From the NCBI GenBank assembly GCA_040382935.1, contig JBEIEP010000011.1:1-64000 (forward strand): a stretch of 64,000 bases of DNA, read 5' to 3'. Position numbers and translations under genes: made by a program. Shown here piece by piece: positions 9,288 through 18,044 of this stretch. The notes beneath the pieces are model-generated. The model did no database searches. It worked only from the letters and a program-made list of their open reading frames with translations, and had not been told where the DNA came from. The DNA comes from JALQUL01 sp040382935. GTDB lineage: Bacteria; Pseudomonadota; Gammaproteobacteria; Burkholderiales; Burkholderiaceae_C. The stretch's first letter is position 1; the number at the start of each line of letters is the position of its first letter.

Positions 9288-9842
9288 ATGAAAATCGCAC
9301 AAGAGATTCGTGCTGGCAACGTGATCATGCACGGCAAAGACCCCATGATTGTCTTAAAAACCGAGTACAGCCGTGGCGGCCGTAACTCGGCAACCGTCCG
9401 CATGAAGCTCAAAGGACTGTTGAACAACTTTGGCACTGAAACCGTGTTCAAGGCCGACGACAAAATGGACCAAATCGTGTTGGACAAAAAGGATTGCACC
9501 TATTCTTATTTTGGCGACCCTATGTACGTTTGCATGGATGCCGACTACAACCAATACGAAGTCGAAGCCGAAAACATGGGCGATTCACTCAACTACCTTG
9601 AAGACGGCATGCCCGTTGAGGTGGTGTTTTATGAAGGCAAGGCGATTTCGGTCGAGCTGCCTACCAGCGTCGAACGCGAAATTACCTGGACAGAGCCCGC
9701 CGTGAAAGGCGACACCTCGGGTAAGGTTTTAAAGCCTGCTCAAATCGCTACCGGTTACCGTGTAGACGTGCCTATTTTTGTGGCGCAAGGCGATATCGTC
9801 GAAATCGACACCCGTACAGGTGAGTACCGCCGCAGGGTGTAA
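9288..9842 (+). CDS. efp: Elongation factor P (arginine-rhamnosylated type)
   Basis: 184 aa, full length. The N-terminal KOW-like domain carries the exposed loop YSRGGRNSA with R32 at its tip, where other EF-P types have lysine. This matches the EarP-modified branch. OB domains II and III follow, ending GEYRRRV. EF-P rescues ribosomes stalled on polyproline. Placement next to earP fits joint function. A terminator-like hairpin lies downstream at 9905-9931. Confidence 0.96.
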   Translation: MKIAQEIRAGNVIMHGKDPMIVLKTEYSRGGRNSATVRMKLKGLLNNFGTETVFKADDKMDQIVLDKKDCTYSYFGDPMYVCMDADYNQYEVEAENMGDSLNYLEDGMPVEVVFYEGKAISVELPTSVEREITWTEPAVKGDTSGKVLKPAQIATGYRVDVPIFVAQGDIVEIDTRTGEYRRRV

Positions 9843-9904
9843 GCTCAAGCCATTCCCAAAGGCGTGGTTGCTTACCTGCACTGGGGATCTTGTGTAAGAT
9901 AGAA

Positions 9905-9931
9905 CAAGGGCTCTTTAGGGGCCCTTTTTTT
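9905..9931 (+). terminator. Rho-independent terminator after efp
   Basis: AAGGGCTC pairs with GGGCCCTT (one G-T pair) around a TTTA loop and runs into eight T residues. It ends just before the ribosome binding site of the LOG-family gene. Confidence 0.8.
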
Positions 9932-9945
9932 TGGAGAATTTGGCG

Positions 9946-10815
9946 ATGCAAACGACACAAGATTTACGCGAAAGCACCGTAACCGACGCTTGGTCTGATC
10001 TACAAGCCAATGTTGTCAGCGGCGTTCCTTTACAGCCCGACGCGTATCGCTTGGCCTTTGCCGACCCCGAATTTTTACTTCGACCTGAAACGCGGGGCGT
10101 TCGTTTTCAGTTGGAGATGCTCAAACCCGACTTAGAGCAACACGAGGCAGGCATTCAAAACACCGTGGTGGTGTTTGGGAGTGCCCGTTTTGTCGACCAC
10201 GAAGCGGCTGTCCAGCGTTTGGCCCAGGCGCAGCAGGGGTCTGATATGCAGGCCCTGCGCACGGCTGAACGGGCCCTGAGCAATGCCGCCCATTACGAAA
10301 ATGCGAGGCTGTTTGCCCGCTTGGTGGCGGGATACAGTGCCCGTAAACCGCTGCAAGACAAACTCTTTATTTGCACCGGCGGCGGCCCCGGCATTATGGA
10401 GGCGGCCAACCGTGGCGCTTTTGACGTGGGTGCACCAAGCGTGGGCCTGAACATCGCCTTGCCCCACGAACAATCGCCCAATCCCTACGTCACACCCGCA
10501 TTGAGCTTTAAGTTTCATTACTTTGCGCTCAGAAAAATGCATTTCATGATGCGCGCCAAAGCCTTGGTGGCCTTCCCTGGCGGCTTTGGCACACTTGATG
10601 AACTGTTCGAAGTGTTAACCTTGGTTCAAACCAAAAAGGCCAAGCCCGTCCCTATCGTTTTGTTTGGCTCCCATTTTTGGAATCGCGTGCTGGACCTAGA
10701 AACGCTGGTCGATGAAGGCACGATTTCGGAGAATGATCTGCACCTGTTCAAAATCCTTGACGATCCGCATGAGGCATGGGATTACGTCAAGCAGTTTTAT
10801 GGACTGGGTGATTAA
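9946..10815 (+). CDS. LOG-family protein (TIGR00730 / lysine decarboxylase-like fold)
   Basis: 289 aa. Two conserved signatures are clear: GGGPGIMEAANRGA and PGGFGTLDELFEVLTLVQT. These define the LOG family of cytokinin-riboside 5'-monophosphate phosphoribohydrolases, often misnamed lysine decarboxylases. Here the role is probably nucleotide metabolism, releasing a base from a nucleoside monophosphate. A GGAG site nine bases before the ATG at 9946 sets the start; an earlier in-frame TTG lies inside the terminator. The stop overlaps the rmuC stop on the other strand in a shared TTAA. Confidence 0.88.
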   Translation: MQTTQDLRESTVTDAWSDLQANVVSGVPLQPDAYRLAFADPEFLLRPETRGVRFQLEMLKPDLEQHEAGIQNTVVVFGSARFVDHEAAVQRLAQAQQGSDMQALRTAERALSNAAHYENARLFARLVAGYSARKPLQDKLFICTGGGPGIMEAANRGAFDVGAPSVGLNIALPHEQSPNPYVTPALSFKFHYFALRKMHFMMRAKALVAFPGGFGTLDELFEVLTLVQTKKAKPVPIVLFGSHFWNRVLDLETLVDEGTISENDLHLFKILDDPHEAWDYVKQFYGLGD

Positions 10816-12179
10816 GTAGCCTCTGGCCCGGATTCAGAGGGCAGACCTAAGAGGTCTTCCCCGGCCGCACCACTTGGTAGTGCCTCAACCGAACGCAACG
10901 CACGCCCCATCGCCCGGCTACGGGTTTCAGCGCTGTCTAGCGTTTTGAGCACCGTTTCAGTTTGGCTTTTCACCTTGGCCAGCACATCGCCAAACTTGCC
11001 AAACTCGGTCTTTACCACACCCAGCACTTGCCACACTTCGCTGGAGCGTTTCTCTAGGGCCAGGGTTCTAAATCCCATCTGCAAGGAGCTGAGCATGGCC
11101 AGCAAGGTGGTTGGCCCAGCCAGCGTAATGCGGTAGTTGCGCTGCAAATCAGTCATTAGGCCAGGGCGTCGCAACACTTCGGCGTACAAGCCCTCAGAGG
11201 GCAAGAACAGAATCGCAAAATCAGTGGTGAACGGGGGTTCGATATACTTTTCCGAGATGGATTTAGCCTCCAAACGGATACGCACCTCCAGCGCCTTGGC
11301 AGCGGCTTGCGCAGCGACCGGGTCGGCATTTTGTTGGGCATCCAACAAGCGCTCGTAATCGTCGTTGGGGAACTTGGCATCAATCGGCAACCATACCGGG
11401 CCCTCTTGTTCAGACCGTCCCGGCAGCTTAATGGCGTAGTCCACCAGTTGGTTGTGGTTGGGGCGGGTTGCCACCTGCGCCTTGTACTGGTCTACCACCA
11501 GCACCTGTTCAAGCAGTGCCCCCAACTGCGCCTCGCCAAATACGCCACGGGTCTTAACATTGGTTAAGAGGTGTTTCAGGTCGCCCACTCCCTGCGCCAA
11601 GGTTTGCATCTCACCCAAGCCCCTGTGTACCTGTTCCAACCTATCGGCCACCTGTTTAAAACTCTCGCCCAATCGTTGCTGCAACGTGGATTGCAGTTTT
11701 TCATCCACGGTTTGCCGCATTTGATCCAGCTTGGCCTCGTTAGCCGCTTGCATCTGGTTAAGGTGCTTTTCAAGGGTGTCGCGCATTTCCTGCAAACGCC
11801 GACCATTGGCCTCTGACAATCCTCCGACCTGGGTCGCCAAGGTATCGGCGAGGGTTTTCTGCATCAGGGTGAGTTGCCGAGAAAACGTTTCAATCTGCGT
11901 GTTTTGACTGCGCAAGGCCTCGGCACTTTGCTGAATCATGGACTGCTGGAAACTGGTAAAGGACTGGGCCAGTTCTTGCCTACCCGTTTTACCTGACTCG
12001 GCCAACTCCTGGCGAATCTCGCGCCCTAAACGTTCCAACACGGGGTTAATGTCAACCGGCGCGGGCAACCCGGGTGGACGAGCGCTTATCTTTAGCAGCA
12101 GCACCACGACCAACACCGATAGAACAATTAACAGGGCAATAAACACCCACTCGGAAAGCAGTGGTTGGAAGGAATTCAT
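10812..12179 (-). CDS. rmuC: DNA recombination protein RmuC homolog
   Basis: 455 aa from the ATG at 12179. One N-terminal membrane segment (WVFIALLIVLSVLVVVLLL) is followed by a long coiled coil rich in Q, E and L to about residue 200. The RmuC domain then carries GVFGEAQLGALLEQVL, LPIDAKFPNDDYERLL and FAILFLPSEGLYAEVLR. RmuC limits inversions at short inverted repeats and is predicted to have a restriction-endonuclease-like fold. The gene is convergent with the LOG-family gene and overlaps it by four bases. Confidence 0.93.
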   Translation of the reverse strand: MNSFQPLLSEWVFIALLIVLSVLVVVLLLKISARPPGLPAPVDINPVLERLGREIRQELAESGKTGRQELAQSFTSFQQSMIQQSAEALRSQNTQIETFSRQLTLMQKTLADTLATQVGGLSEANGRRLQEMRDTLEKHLNQMQAANEAKLDQMRQTVDEKLQSTLQQRLGESFKQVADRLEQVHRGLGEMQTLAQGVGDLKHLLTNVKTRGVFGEAQLGALLEQVLVVDQYKAQVATRPNHNQLVDYAIKLPGRSEQEGPVWLPIDAKFPNDDYERLLDAQQNADPVAAQAAAKALEVRIRLEAKSISEKYIEPPFTTDFAILFLPSEGLYAEVLRRPGLMTDLQRNYRITLAGPTTLLAMLSSLQMGFRTLALEKRSSEVWQVLGVVKTEFGKFGDVLAKVKSQTETVLKTLDSAETRSRAMGRALRSVEALPSGAAGEDLLGLPSESGPEAT

Positions 12180-12277
12180 AGTGGTATCAGGTCGTATGGG
12201 GCAGTAGTGCCAAACTGCCGCCAAGCTTAACGCAGATCGTCAGGGTTCCCGCCTGAAAGATCATCGCCGCGATGCGT

Positions 12278-13762
12278 TTAAGTTTTGCTTCTTCGCTTGA
12301 GCAAGCGCGGGACGATTAAAACGGCCACCACCAAAATCAGCAGCGTAAGTGAACCTGGACGCTCTACAAAAACCGTCCATTTGCCCTCACCGATAGACAG
12401 CGCGTTGCGCATTTGCGCTTCAGCCAGCGGGCCTAAAATCATGCCCACCACCACCGGTGCCGTCGGGAAGTCAAATCGCCGCATCAAGACACCCACCAAA
12501 CCAATGGCGTACAGCAGCACCAGATCAAACGCGCTTTGGCGCATTCCATACACACCCACGGTGGCAAAAATCAAAATGCCCGCATACAGATAGGTTTTTG
12601 GAATTTTTAGCAGTTTGACCCAAAGGCCAACCATGGGCAAATTTAGCACCAATAACATGATGTTGCCAATGTACAGCGAGGCGATCAAAGCCCAAACCAG
12701 CGCCGACGCCGAGGTAAACAATTGCGGCCCTGGTTGTATGCCGTAGTTCTGAAAAGCACCCAGCATGATGGCCGCGGTGTTGGAGGTAGGGATGCCCAGC
12801 GTAAGCAACGGAATCAAGGTAGCGGTAATGGCCGCGTTGTTGGCAGCCTCAGGTCCTGCCACCCCCTCTATCGCACCCGTTGTTCCAAAGGCACTTTTGT
12901 CTTTTGCGAGCTTTTTCTCAGTGGCATAGCTCAGAAACGTCGGGATCTCGCTACCGCCCGCAGGAATTGTTCCAAAAGGAATGCCTATCACCGTTCCACG
13001 CAACCATGCCGGCCAGGAACGCTTCCACTCCTTGCCCGTCATATGCACCTTGTTCAGTGGGTTCTGTGTTTCAACCACAGCGCCTTCGTAGAGCACCACA
13101 TAAAGCGCCTCGGCCACAGCGAAAAGGCCGACCGCCACCAACACAATCTCAATGCCATCGAGTAATTCCGGAACGCCCCCCGTGTAGCGGGTTTGTCCAG
13201 AAATCTGGTCCATACCGATCAAGCCAATGGCAAGACCCAAAAACAGAGACACCAACCCCCGCACGGTACTGCGCCCCAACACGGCACTGACGGTGGCAAA
13301 AGCCAACAGCATCAAGCAAAAATACTCAGGAGGCCCTAGTTTTACCGCATGCTCAGCCACCAGTGGTGCAAATAGCGTAACAACCACGGTGGCAATGGTT
13401 CCGGCCACGAACGATCCAATCGCCGCCGTGGCTAGGGCCGCGCCCGCACGCCCACTTTTGGCCATGCGGTTGCCCTCCATGGCGGTGACCAAGCTACCGG
13501 CCTCTCCCGGGGTATTCAACAAAATGGAAGTGGTGGAGCCACCATACATGGCACCGTAGTAGATGCCTGCAAAAAATATCATCGATGCGGTGGCTTCAAC
13601 CTGGCTGGTAATGGGCAACAACATCGCAACGGCCACCGCTGGGCCTATACCCGGCAACACCCCAACGGCGGTGCCTATAGCGCAACCCACAAAGCACCAC
13701 ATCAAATTGGCGGGGGTAATGGCGGTCGCAAACCCCCCTAGCAATTGGGTCCACAAATCCAT
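12278..13762 (-). CDS. tctA: Tripartite tricarboxylate transporter, large permease TctA
   Basis: 494 aa, about twelve membrane segments. The GVLPGIGPAVAVAMLLPIT segment near the start and the internal repeat PFGTIPAGGSEIPTFLSYATEK are characteristic of TctA. It imports carboxylates together with TctB and a periplasmic Bug protein. The ATG at 13762 shares its A with the tctB stop (TGATG) and has a GGGTGG site upstream. A GTG three codons earlier is the alternative start. It is the last gene of tctCBA. Confidence 0.93.
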   Translation of the reverse strand: MDLWTQLLGGFATAITPANLMWCFVGCAIGTAVGVLPGIGPAVAVAMLLPITSQVEATASMIFFAGIYYGAMYGGSTTSILLNTPGEAGSLVTAMEGNRMAKSGRAGAALATAAIGSFVAGTIATVVVTLFAPLVAEHAVKLGPPEYFCLMLLAFATVSAVLGRSTVRGLVSLFLGLAIGLIGMDQISGQTRYTGGVPELLDGIEIVLVAVGLFAVAEALYVVLYEGAVVETQNPLNKVHMTGKEWKRSWPAWLRGTVIGIPFGTIPAGGSEIPTFLSYATEKKLAKDKSAFGTTGAIEGVAGPEAANNAAITATLIPLLTLGIPTSNTAAIMLGAFQNYGIQPGPQLFTSASALVWALIASLYIGNIMLLVLNLPMVGLWVKLLKIPKTYLYAGILIFATVGVYGMRQSAFDLVLLYAIGLVGVLMRRFDFPTAPVVVGMILGPLAEAQMRNALSIGEGKWTVFVERPGSLTLLILVVAVLIVPRLLKRRSKT

Positions 13763-14292
13763 CAAATCCACCCTGTAGCGGTCAGGCCTGGCAACTTAAT
13801 GGCCAGCAATTTGGTAAACATCCAATACACCGGCGCTGCCACTGCTACGCCAATCAACAGGTCTTTTCCTAAGCGAACGAACAAAGAGTCTGCCCCACGT
13901 GCAGCACCGCCGCCCGCTTGCACTGACTTGCGTAAGCCCTGGGCAGACAACATAAAACACAGGCCGCAACCCAAAATAAACCCGACTGAGGTAATGAGCG
14001 CAGCGTTAACCAGCAAACCCGCTGAAATCCACATAAATCCGGTAACGCAGGGAGGTGCCGGTTGCTCGTCAGATCCCATGCTTCGGAATCCTCCCGTCAC
14101 GGCCTCCCGAATCAAAAAAACACCCAGAACAAGCAAGGCGACAGACACGACCCAGGGCAAAAAATTAGGCCCAACGCCTGCATACCCCGCCTCGGAGGGA
14201 ATAGACCAGGCGCCAACGCCCATGCCCACGCCCAAACCAGAAACGGCCAGACCTACAGCGGTCTGGCGCTTGTTCTCAGCGCTTGAGGGCAT
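13762..14292 (-). CDS. tctB: Tripartite tricarboxylate transporter, small permease TctB
   Basis: 176 aa with four hydrophobic segments, the TctB pattern, and low sequence conservation as usual in this family. Its ATG overlaps the tctC stop by one base (TAATG) and its stop overlaps the tctA start, so the three genes form one tightly coupled operon. It should form the inner-membrane channel with TctA. Confidence 0.9.
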   Translation of the reverse strand: MPSSAENKRQTAVGLAVSGLGVGMGVGAWSIPSEAGYAGVGPNFLPWVVSVALLVLGVFLIREAVTGGFRSMGSDEQPAPPCVTGFMWISAGLLVNAALITSVGFILGCGLCFMLSAQGLRKSVQAGGGAARGADSLFVRLGKDLLIGVAVAAPVYWMFTKLLAIKLPGLTATGWI

Positions 14293-15251
14293 TACAGCAT
14301 TCCGGCCAAGTGCATGGTGCCGCGCAGGGATGCAAACTCGTTGTCAACGAAGTCGTCAAAGGCTTTGCCAGACAACAACGCGGGAGTCCAGTTGTTCTTC
14401 GCCAACGATTCCTGCCAGCTTTTGGTCTTGGTCGCCTTCACCACCAGGTCGGTCAACGCGGCGCGCTGTTCTTTGGTGATTTCGCCGCCTGCGTACACGC
14501 CACGCCAGTTGCCCAACACCACGTCGTAGCCCATTTCTTTCAGGGTGGGTACGTTAATACCGGGCAAGCGCTTTTCAGAAGTCACGCCTATGGCCCGCAT
14601 TTTGCCGGCTGCAATGTGCTCAGCAAACTCGCTATAGCCGCTACCGCCAACCGTCACGTTGCCACCCAAGATGGCAGCCACGGCCTCTCCACCCCCTCTG
14701 AACGGCACGTAGTTCACTTTACGTGGATCTACCGCCACACGGCTTGCCAGCATAGAGGCTGAAATGTGCTCGGTTGACCCTTTGGAACCGCCGCCCCACT
14801 TCACACTGCCGGGGTCTTTTTGCAATTGCTCGACCACGTCTTTCATGGACTTCAAGGGTGAGTTTGCGGGCACGACGAACACGTTGTACTCGCTGGTCAG
14901 GCGGGCAATTGGGGTTAGTTTTTCCAAGCCTACAGCGGGCTTGCTACCAATAATGCCGCCTAGCATGACCGCACCCATCACCATCAGTGAATTGCCATCA
15001 CCCTTGGCAGAGTTGGCGAATTGGGCCAAACCAATGACGCCCGCCGCGCCACCTTTGTTTTCGTACTGAACACTGTCTGCCAGTTTGCCTTCGGTAAGGG
15101 CTTTGCCAAGTGCCCGCCCCGTCGAGTCCCATCCACCGCCGGGGTTGGCTGGAATCATCATCTTTAGATTGGTAGCGGCACTGGCCATACCAGGCAAACC
15201 ACCCATGGCGGCCATAGCAACCATAGTTTTCAAAAATTCGTCACGACGCAT
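14292..15251 (-). CDS. tctC: Periplasmic carboxylate-binding protein TctC (Bug family)
   Basis: 319 aa. An export signal with twin arginines (MRRDEFLKT) and an AxA cleavage site (ASAA near residue 26) leads to MMIPANPGGGWD, the strand and loop that bind the substrate carboxylate in Bug proteins. It delivers a tricarboxylate or other carboxylate to TctAB. It is the first gene of tctCBA and divergent from the tctDE regulators. The substrate cannot be fixed; citrate is the classic one. Confidence 0.93.
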   Translation of the reverse strand: MRRDEFLKTMVAMAAMGGLPGMASAATNLKMMIPANPGGGWDSTGRALGKALTEGKLADSVQYENKGGAAGVIGLAQFANSAKGDGNSLMVMGAVMLGGIIGSKPAVGLEKLTPIARLTSEYNVFVVPANSPLKSMKDVVEQLQKDPGSVKWGGGSKGSTEHISASMLASRVAVDPRKVNYVPFRGGGEAVAAILGGNVTVGGSGYSEFAEHIAAGKMRAIGVTSEKRLPGINVPTLKEMGYDVVLGNWRGVYAGGEITKEQRAALTDLVVKATKTKSWQESLAKNNWTPALLSGKAFDDFVDNEFASLRGTMHLAGML

Positions 15252-15342
15252 AGCCTACTCCTAAGTTAAATGGACTCCGCTATGATGCGTTGAAAAACTG
15301 TCAAAGTGCTGTCAATTGCACTAGGGAAAACACGGGGGAAAC
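15252..15342. promoter_or_regulatory. Divergent control region between tctC and tctD
   Basis: 91 bases separate the two divergent starts. CTGTCAA occurs twice in the same direction, at 15298-15304 and 15309-15315, eleven bases apart from start to start. Direct repeats with one helical turn of spacing are the usual binding pattern of OmpR-type response regulators, so this is a candidate TctD site. Confidence 0.5.
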
Positions 15343-16038
15343 TTGCGAATTTTGCTCATTGAAGACGATGCGGCGCTACAGCTTAGTTTGCAACGCGCCC
15401 TCCAAAAAAACCACTGGCGGGTTGAGGTTTGCAGTGATGGGTGGGCGGCACTGGACGTTTGGAAGCAATTTCACCCCGATGTCGTGTTACTGGACTTGAA
15501 CCTTCCAGGTCGCGACGGTTTGGAATTGCTTAGTGCTGCGCGCCAAAGTGGTTTGCATCAACCCGTGATCATTCTGACGGCCAGGGGTACCGTGGGTGAC
15601 CGTGTGATTGGACTCAATTCAGGCGCCGACGACTACCTGGCCAAACCCTTTGACCTGGATGAGCTTGAAGCCCGCATCAAAGCCCTGCGTCGCCGGGAGC
15701 TAAGAGGCGAAGACGAACCTTCTACCGAACGGGAGTTTCATCAAATTGGGCGTTTGCGCGTGAGTAAAACCCATGCAGATCAAGCCGCAGCGCACGTTGA
15801 CGCTGAGGTACTCGACCTGACGCCACGCGAGCGCGCCCTGCTCGCGGCCTTGTGCCAGCGCCCAGGCACCGCCGTGACCAAAGAGCGGTTGGTCGCCTGG
15901 GTATTCGCTTCTGAAACACAGGTAAGTGACGATGCGCTTGAAGTGGTGGTGTACCGGTTGAGAAAAAAACTCGTCGGATCGGACGCCACCATCATGACAC
16001 TGCGCGGCTTGGGCTATCTGATCAAGGCAGTGAACTAA
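15343..16038 (+). CDS. tctD: OmpR-family response regulator, TctD-like
   Basis: 231 aa. The receiver domain has acidic pocket D8/D9, phosphorylation site D51 in VVLLDLNLPGRDG, T79 and K101 in AKPFD. The winged-helix DNA-binding domain follows (about 150-230), with VVVYRLRKKL and LRGLGYL. The start is a TTG: a GGGGGAA site stands five to eight bases before it and no better ATG exists. It is coupled to the next gene, the kinase, and divergent from tctCBA, which it should activate when substrate is sensed. Confidence 0.92.
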   Translation: MRILLIEDDAALQLSLQRALQKNHWRVEVCSDGWAALDVWKQFHPDVVLLDLNLPGRDGLELLSAARQSGLHQPVIILTARGTVGDRVIGLNSGADDYLAKPFDLDELEARIKALRRRELRGEDEPSTEREFHQIGRLRVSKTHADQAAAHVDAEVLDLTPRERALLAALCQRPGTAVTKERLVAWVFASETQVSDDALEVVVYRLRKKLVGSDATIMTLRGLGYLIKAVN

Positions 16039-17496
16039 ATGCGTTTGATTGCAAACCTGTCACTCCGCTCGCGCCTTCTGCTCGGCATTTTGATCCCAGT
16101 TTTTGTATTCATTGCCTTTGACACCCAGCGCCACTACCAAAATGCATTGGCGGCGGTCAACGTGGCCTACGACCGCACCTTGTTGGCCTCGGCCCAGTCG
16201 ATTGGCGAACAGCTTTCCTTGCAGATGGTGAATGGCCAGGCCGCCGTAAAGGCCAACGTGAACTACAGTTCCATAGAGGCCTTCCAGACTGACCTACTCA
16301 GCCGCTTTGCATACCGCGTCACGGACGCGGAACGGCGGCACATTGACGGGGACGTCGATCTCGCGGCCTGGACAGGCAAAATTCCAGACCGTGGACCGTA
16401 TGCGGCGTTAGTGGACTTTTACGATGATAGATTTCGTGGTGACGCTGTGCGCGTAGCCGTGTTGTTGCAGCCCTTGTCAACCACCAACGGCAGCACCATG
16501 GTGACCATTCAAGTGGCCGAGACACTTGAGTTGCGCCAATCGCTCGCACGCGAACTGCTATTTGAAACCTTGTTGAGCCAACTCGTTCTGGCAGCCTTTA
16601 TTGCCTTGACCACGCTTTGGGTGGTTCAAAAGGCGACGCGCTCGGTCAGCAAGCTGCGCGACCAGGTTGCCTCCAGGCCAGAGGGAGACCTCAGTCCGAT
16701 TGTACAAAGCGACCTCCCACTTGAACTAAAGCCGCTACTGACGGCAACCAACCATTCGATGGCCCAATTGCAATCGCTGCTGGCGAACCAAAAGCGCTTT
16801 GTCCGGGACACCTCCCACCAGTTGAGAACCCCACTGGCCGTCCTAAAAACCCAGGTGCAGTCAGCACTGCGTGGTGATGTGGATGCCCACCAGGCGCTGC
16901 TGGAAATCAGTCACACCGTTGACAGGGCACATCAGTTGGCCAACCAGATGTTGGCCTTGGCAAAGGTGTCACAGGTCGCCCACCAAAAAGACGTGCAACG
17001 GCACGACTGGGCCCATTTACTGCGCGAGGTAGCGGTGGATCTGTCGCCCCTGATCGCCGAGAAAAACCTGAACTTTGAAATTCAGACGACCCCCTGCACG
17101 GTCGCTGCGCACAGTTGGATGTTGAAAGAGCTTTCCAGAAATTTACTGCACAACGCAATCAAATTCTCGCCACCTAACGGCGCATTGACGGTGACCCTGA
17201 CGCAGCACTCTGACCGTGCCGTGCTCAACATGGTTGATGAAGGCCCAGGACTTACGCCTGAAATAGAGCAACGCCTGTTTCAACCCTTCGCTACCAGCAA
17301 CCCACAAACCGGCACCGGCTTGGGCCTTAGCATCTGCCATGAAATTGTGCAAAGTCTAGCGGGCCGGTTGCGCCTTACCAACCGCTACGATCCACAGGCT
17401 CCCCTTGGGTCGCCCTCCCTGCCGTCTACACGCCAAGTAACGGGCCTGTCTTGTGAGGTGTTTCTGCCACTGTCGCCCCCAAACCTTGGGGCATGA
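16039..17496 (+). CDS. tctE: Sensor histidine kinase, TctE-like
   Basis: 485 aa. Two membrane segments (about 14-31 and 170-195) flank a periplasmic sensor domain of about 140 aa. The dimerisation box FVRDTSHQLRTPLAVL holds the phosphoaccepting histidine. The ATPase has an N box (ELSRNLLHNAIKFS), a G1 box (DEGPGL) and a G2 box (GTGLGLSI). The ATG follows the tctD stop with no gap. By neighbourhood it senses a carboxylate outside the membrane and controls tctCBA. Confidence 0.92.
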   Translation: MRLIANLSLRSRLLLGILIPVFVFIAFDTQRHYQNALAAVNVAYDRTLLASAQSIGEQLSLQMVNGQAAVKANVNYSSIEAFQTDLLSRFAYRVTDAERRHIDGDVDLAAWTGKIPDRGPYAALVDFYDDRFRGDAVRVAVLLQPLSTTNGSTMVTIQVAETLELRQSLARELLFETLLSQLVLAAFIALTTLWVVQKATRSVSKLRDQVASRPEGDLSPIVQSDLPLELKPLLTATNHSMAQLQSLLANQKRFVRDTSHQLRTPLAVLKTQVQSALRGDVDAHQALLEISHTVDRAHQLANQMLALAKVSQVAHQKDVQRHDWAHLLREVAVDLSPLIAEKNLNFEIQTTPCTVAAHSWMLKELSRNLLHNAIKFSPPNGALTVTLTQHSDRAVLNMVDEGPGLTPEIEQRLFQPFATSNPQTGTGLGLSICHEIVQSLAGRLRLTNRYDPQAPLGSPSLPSTRQVTGLSCEVFLPLSPPNLGA

Positions 17497-17500
17497 ACAC

Positions 17501-17989
17501 CTATTGCAAGGTTTCTTTGATCAAAGGCGGTAGAGCCAATTGCATGACTTCTATGCCCTCCTCCTGCAATTGCCGGGCTTCTTGTGGTGTGGTTTGCCCC
17601 CGAATCGGACGCTCAGGACTGTCGCCACGGTGCATGTTTCTGGCTTCCTCTGCAAATGCCTTGCCCACATCCTCCGTATGGGCCATCACATGACGCGCCA
17701 TATGCAACCACATGGCCTGCATTTGGGTAACTGAAGCCGGTTCGGATGGGGTTGCAGGTGCAACGCTGTCTGCGTTGTGGGGAGGCGCATCGGTGCCGGG
17801 AGGCTGATCCGCGGCGACGGCATGGCTTAAATTGAGCCTTGGCGCTGACGGCAATTTCTCAATGCGAGGGCTGTCGCACATCGGGCAGGTCAGGAGACCA
17901 TTGTGTTGCTGGGCCAGGTAGTCATCGTCTGACGAGAACCACCCTTCAAAGCGATGGCCCAAGGAACAACGCAAATCATAAACTTTCAT
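17501..17989 (-). CDS. DUF1178 family protein
   Basis: 162 aa from the ATG at 17989; the frame extends ten codons further without similarity. It starts MKVYDLRCSLGHRFEGWF and has CPMCDS further on. C8 with its following histidine and the CxxC pair look like a zinc-ribbon, as in DUF1178 proteins. The C-terminal segment holds MARHVMAHTEDVGKAFAEEARNMH, a well conserved DUF1178 helix. The function is unknown. It lies right after nuoN on the same strand. Confidence 0.88.
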   Translation of the reverse strand: MKVYDLRCSLGHRFEGWFSSDDDYLAQQHNGLLTCPMCDSPRIEKLPSAPRLNLSHAVAADQPPGTDAPPHNADSVAPATPSEPASVTQMQAMWLHMARHVMAHTEDVGKAFAEEARNMHRGDSPERPIRGQTTPQEARQLQEEGIEVMQLALPPLIKETLQ

Positions 17990-18044
17990 CAGGCCGCCCT
18001 TGCTCCACCCTGCGGTCAAAAAAGCGCAAAGGCGACAGACTCCA

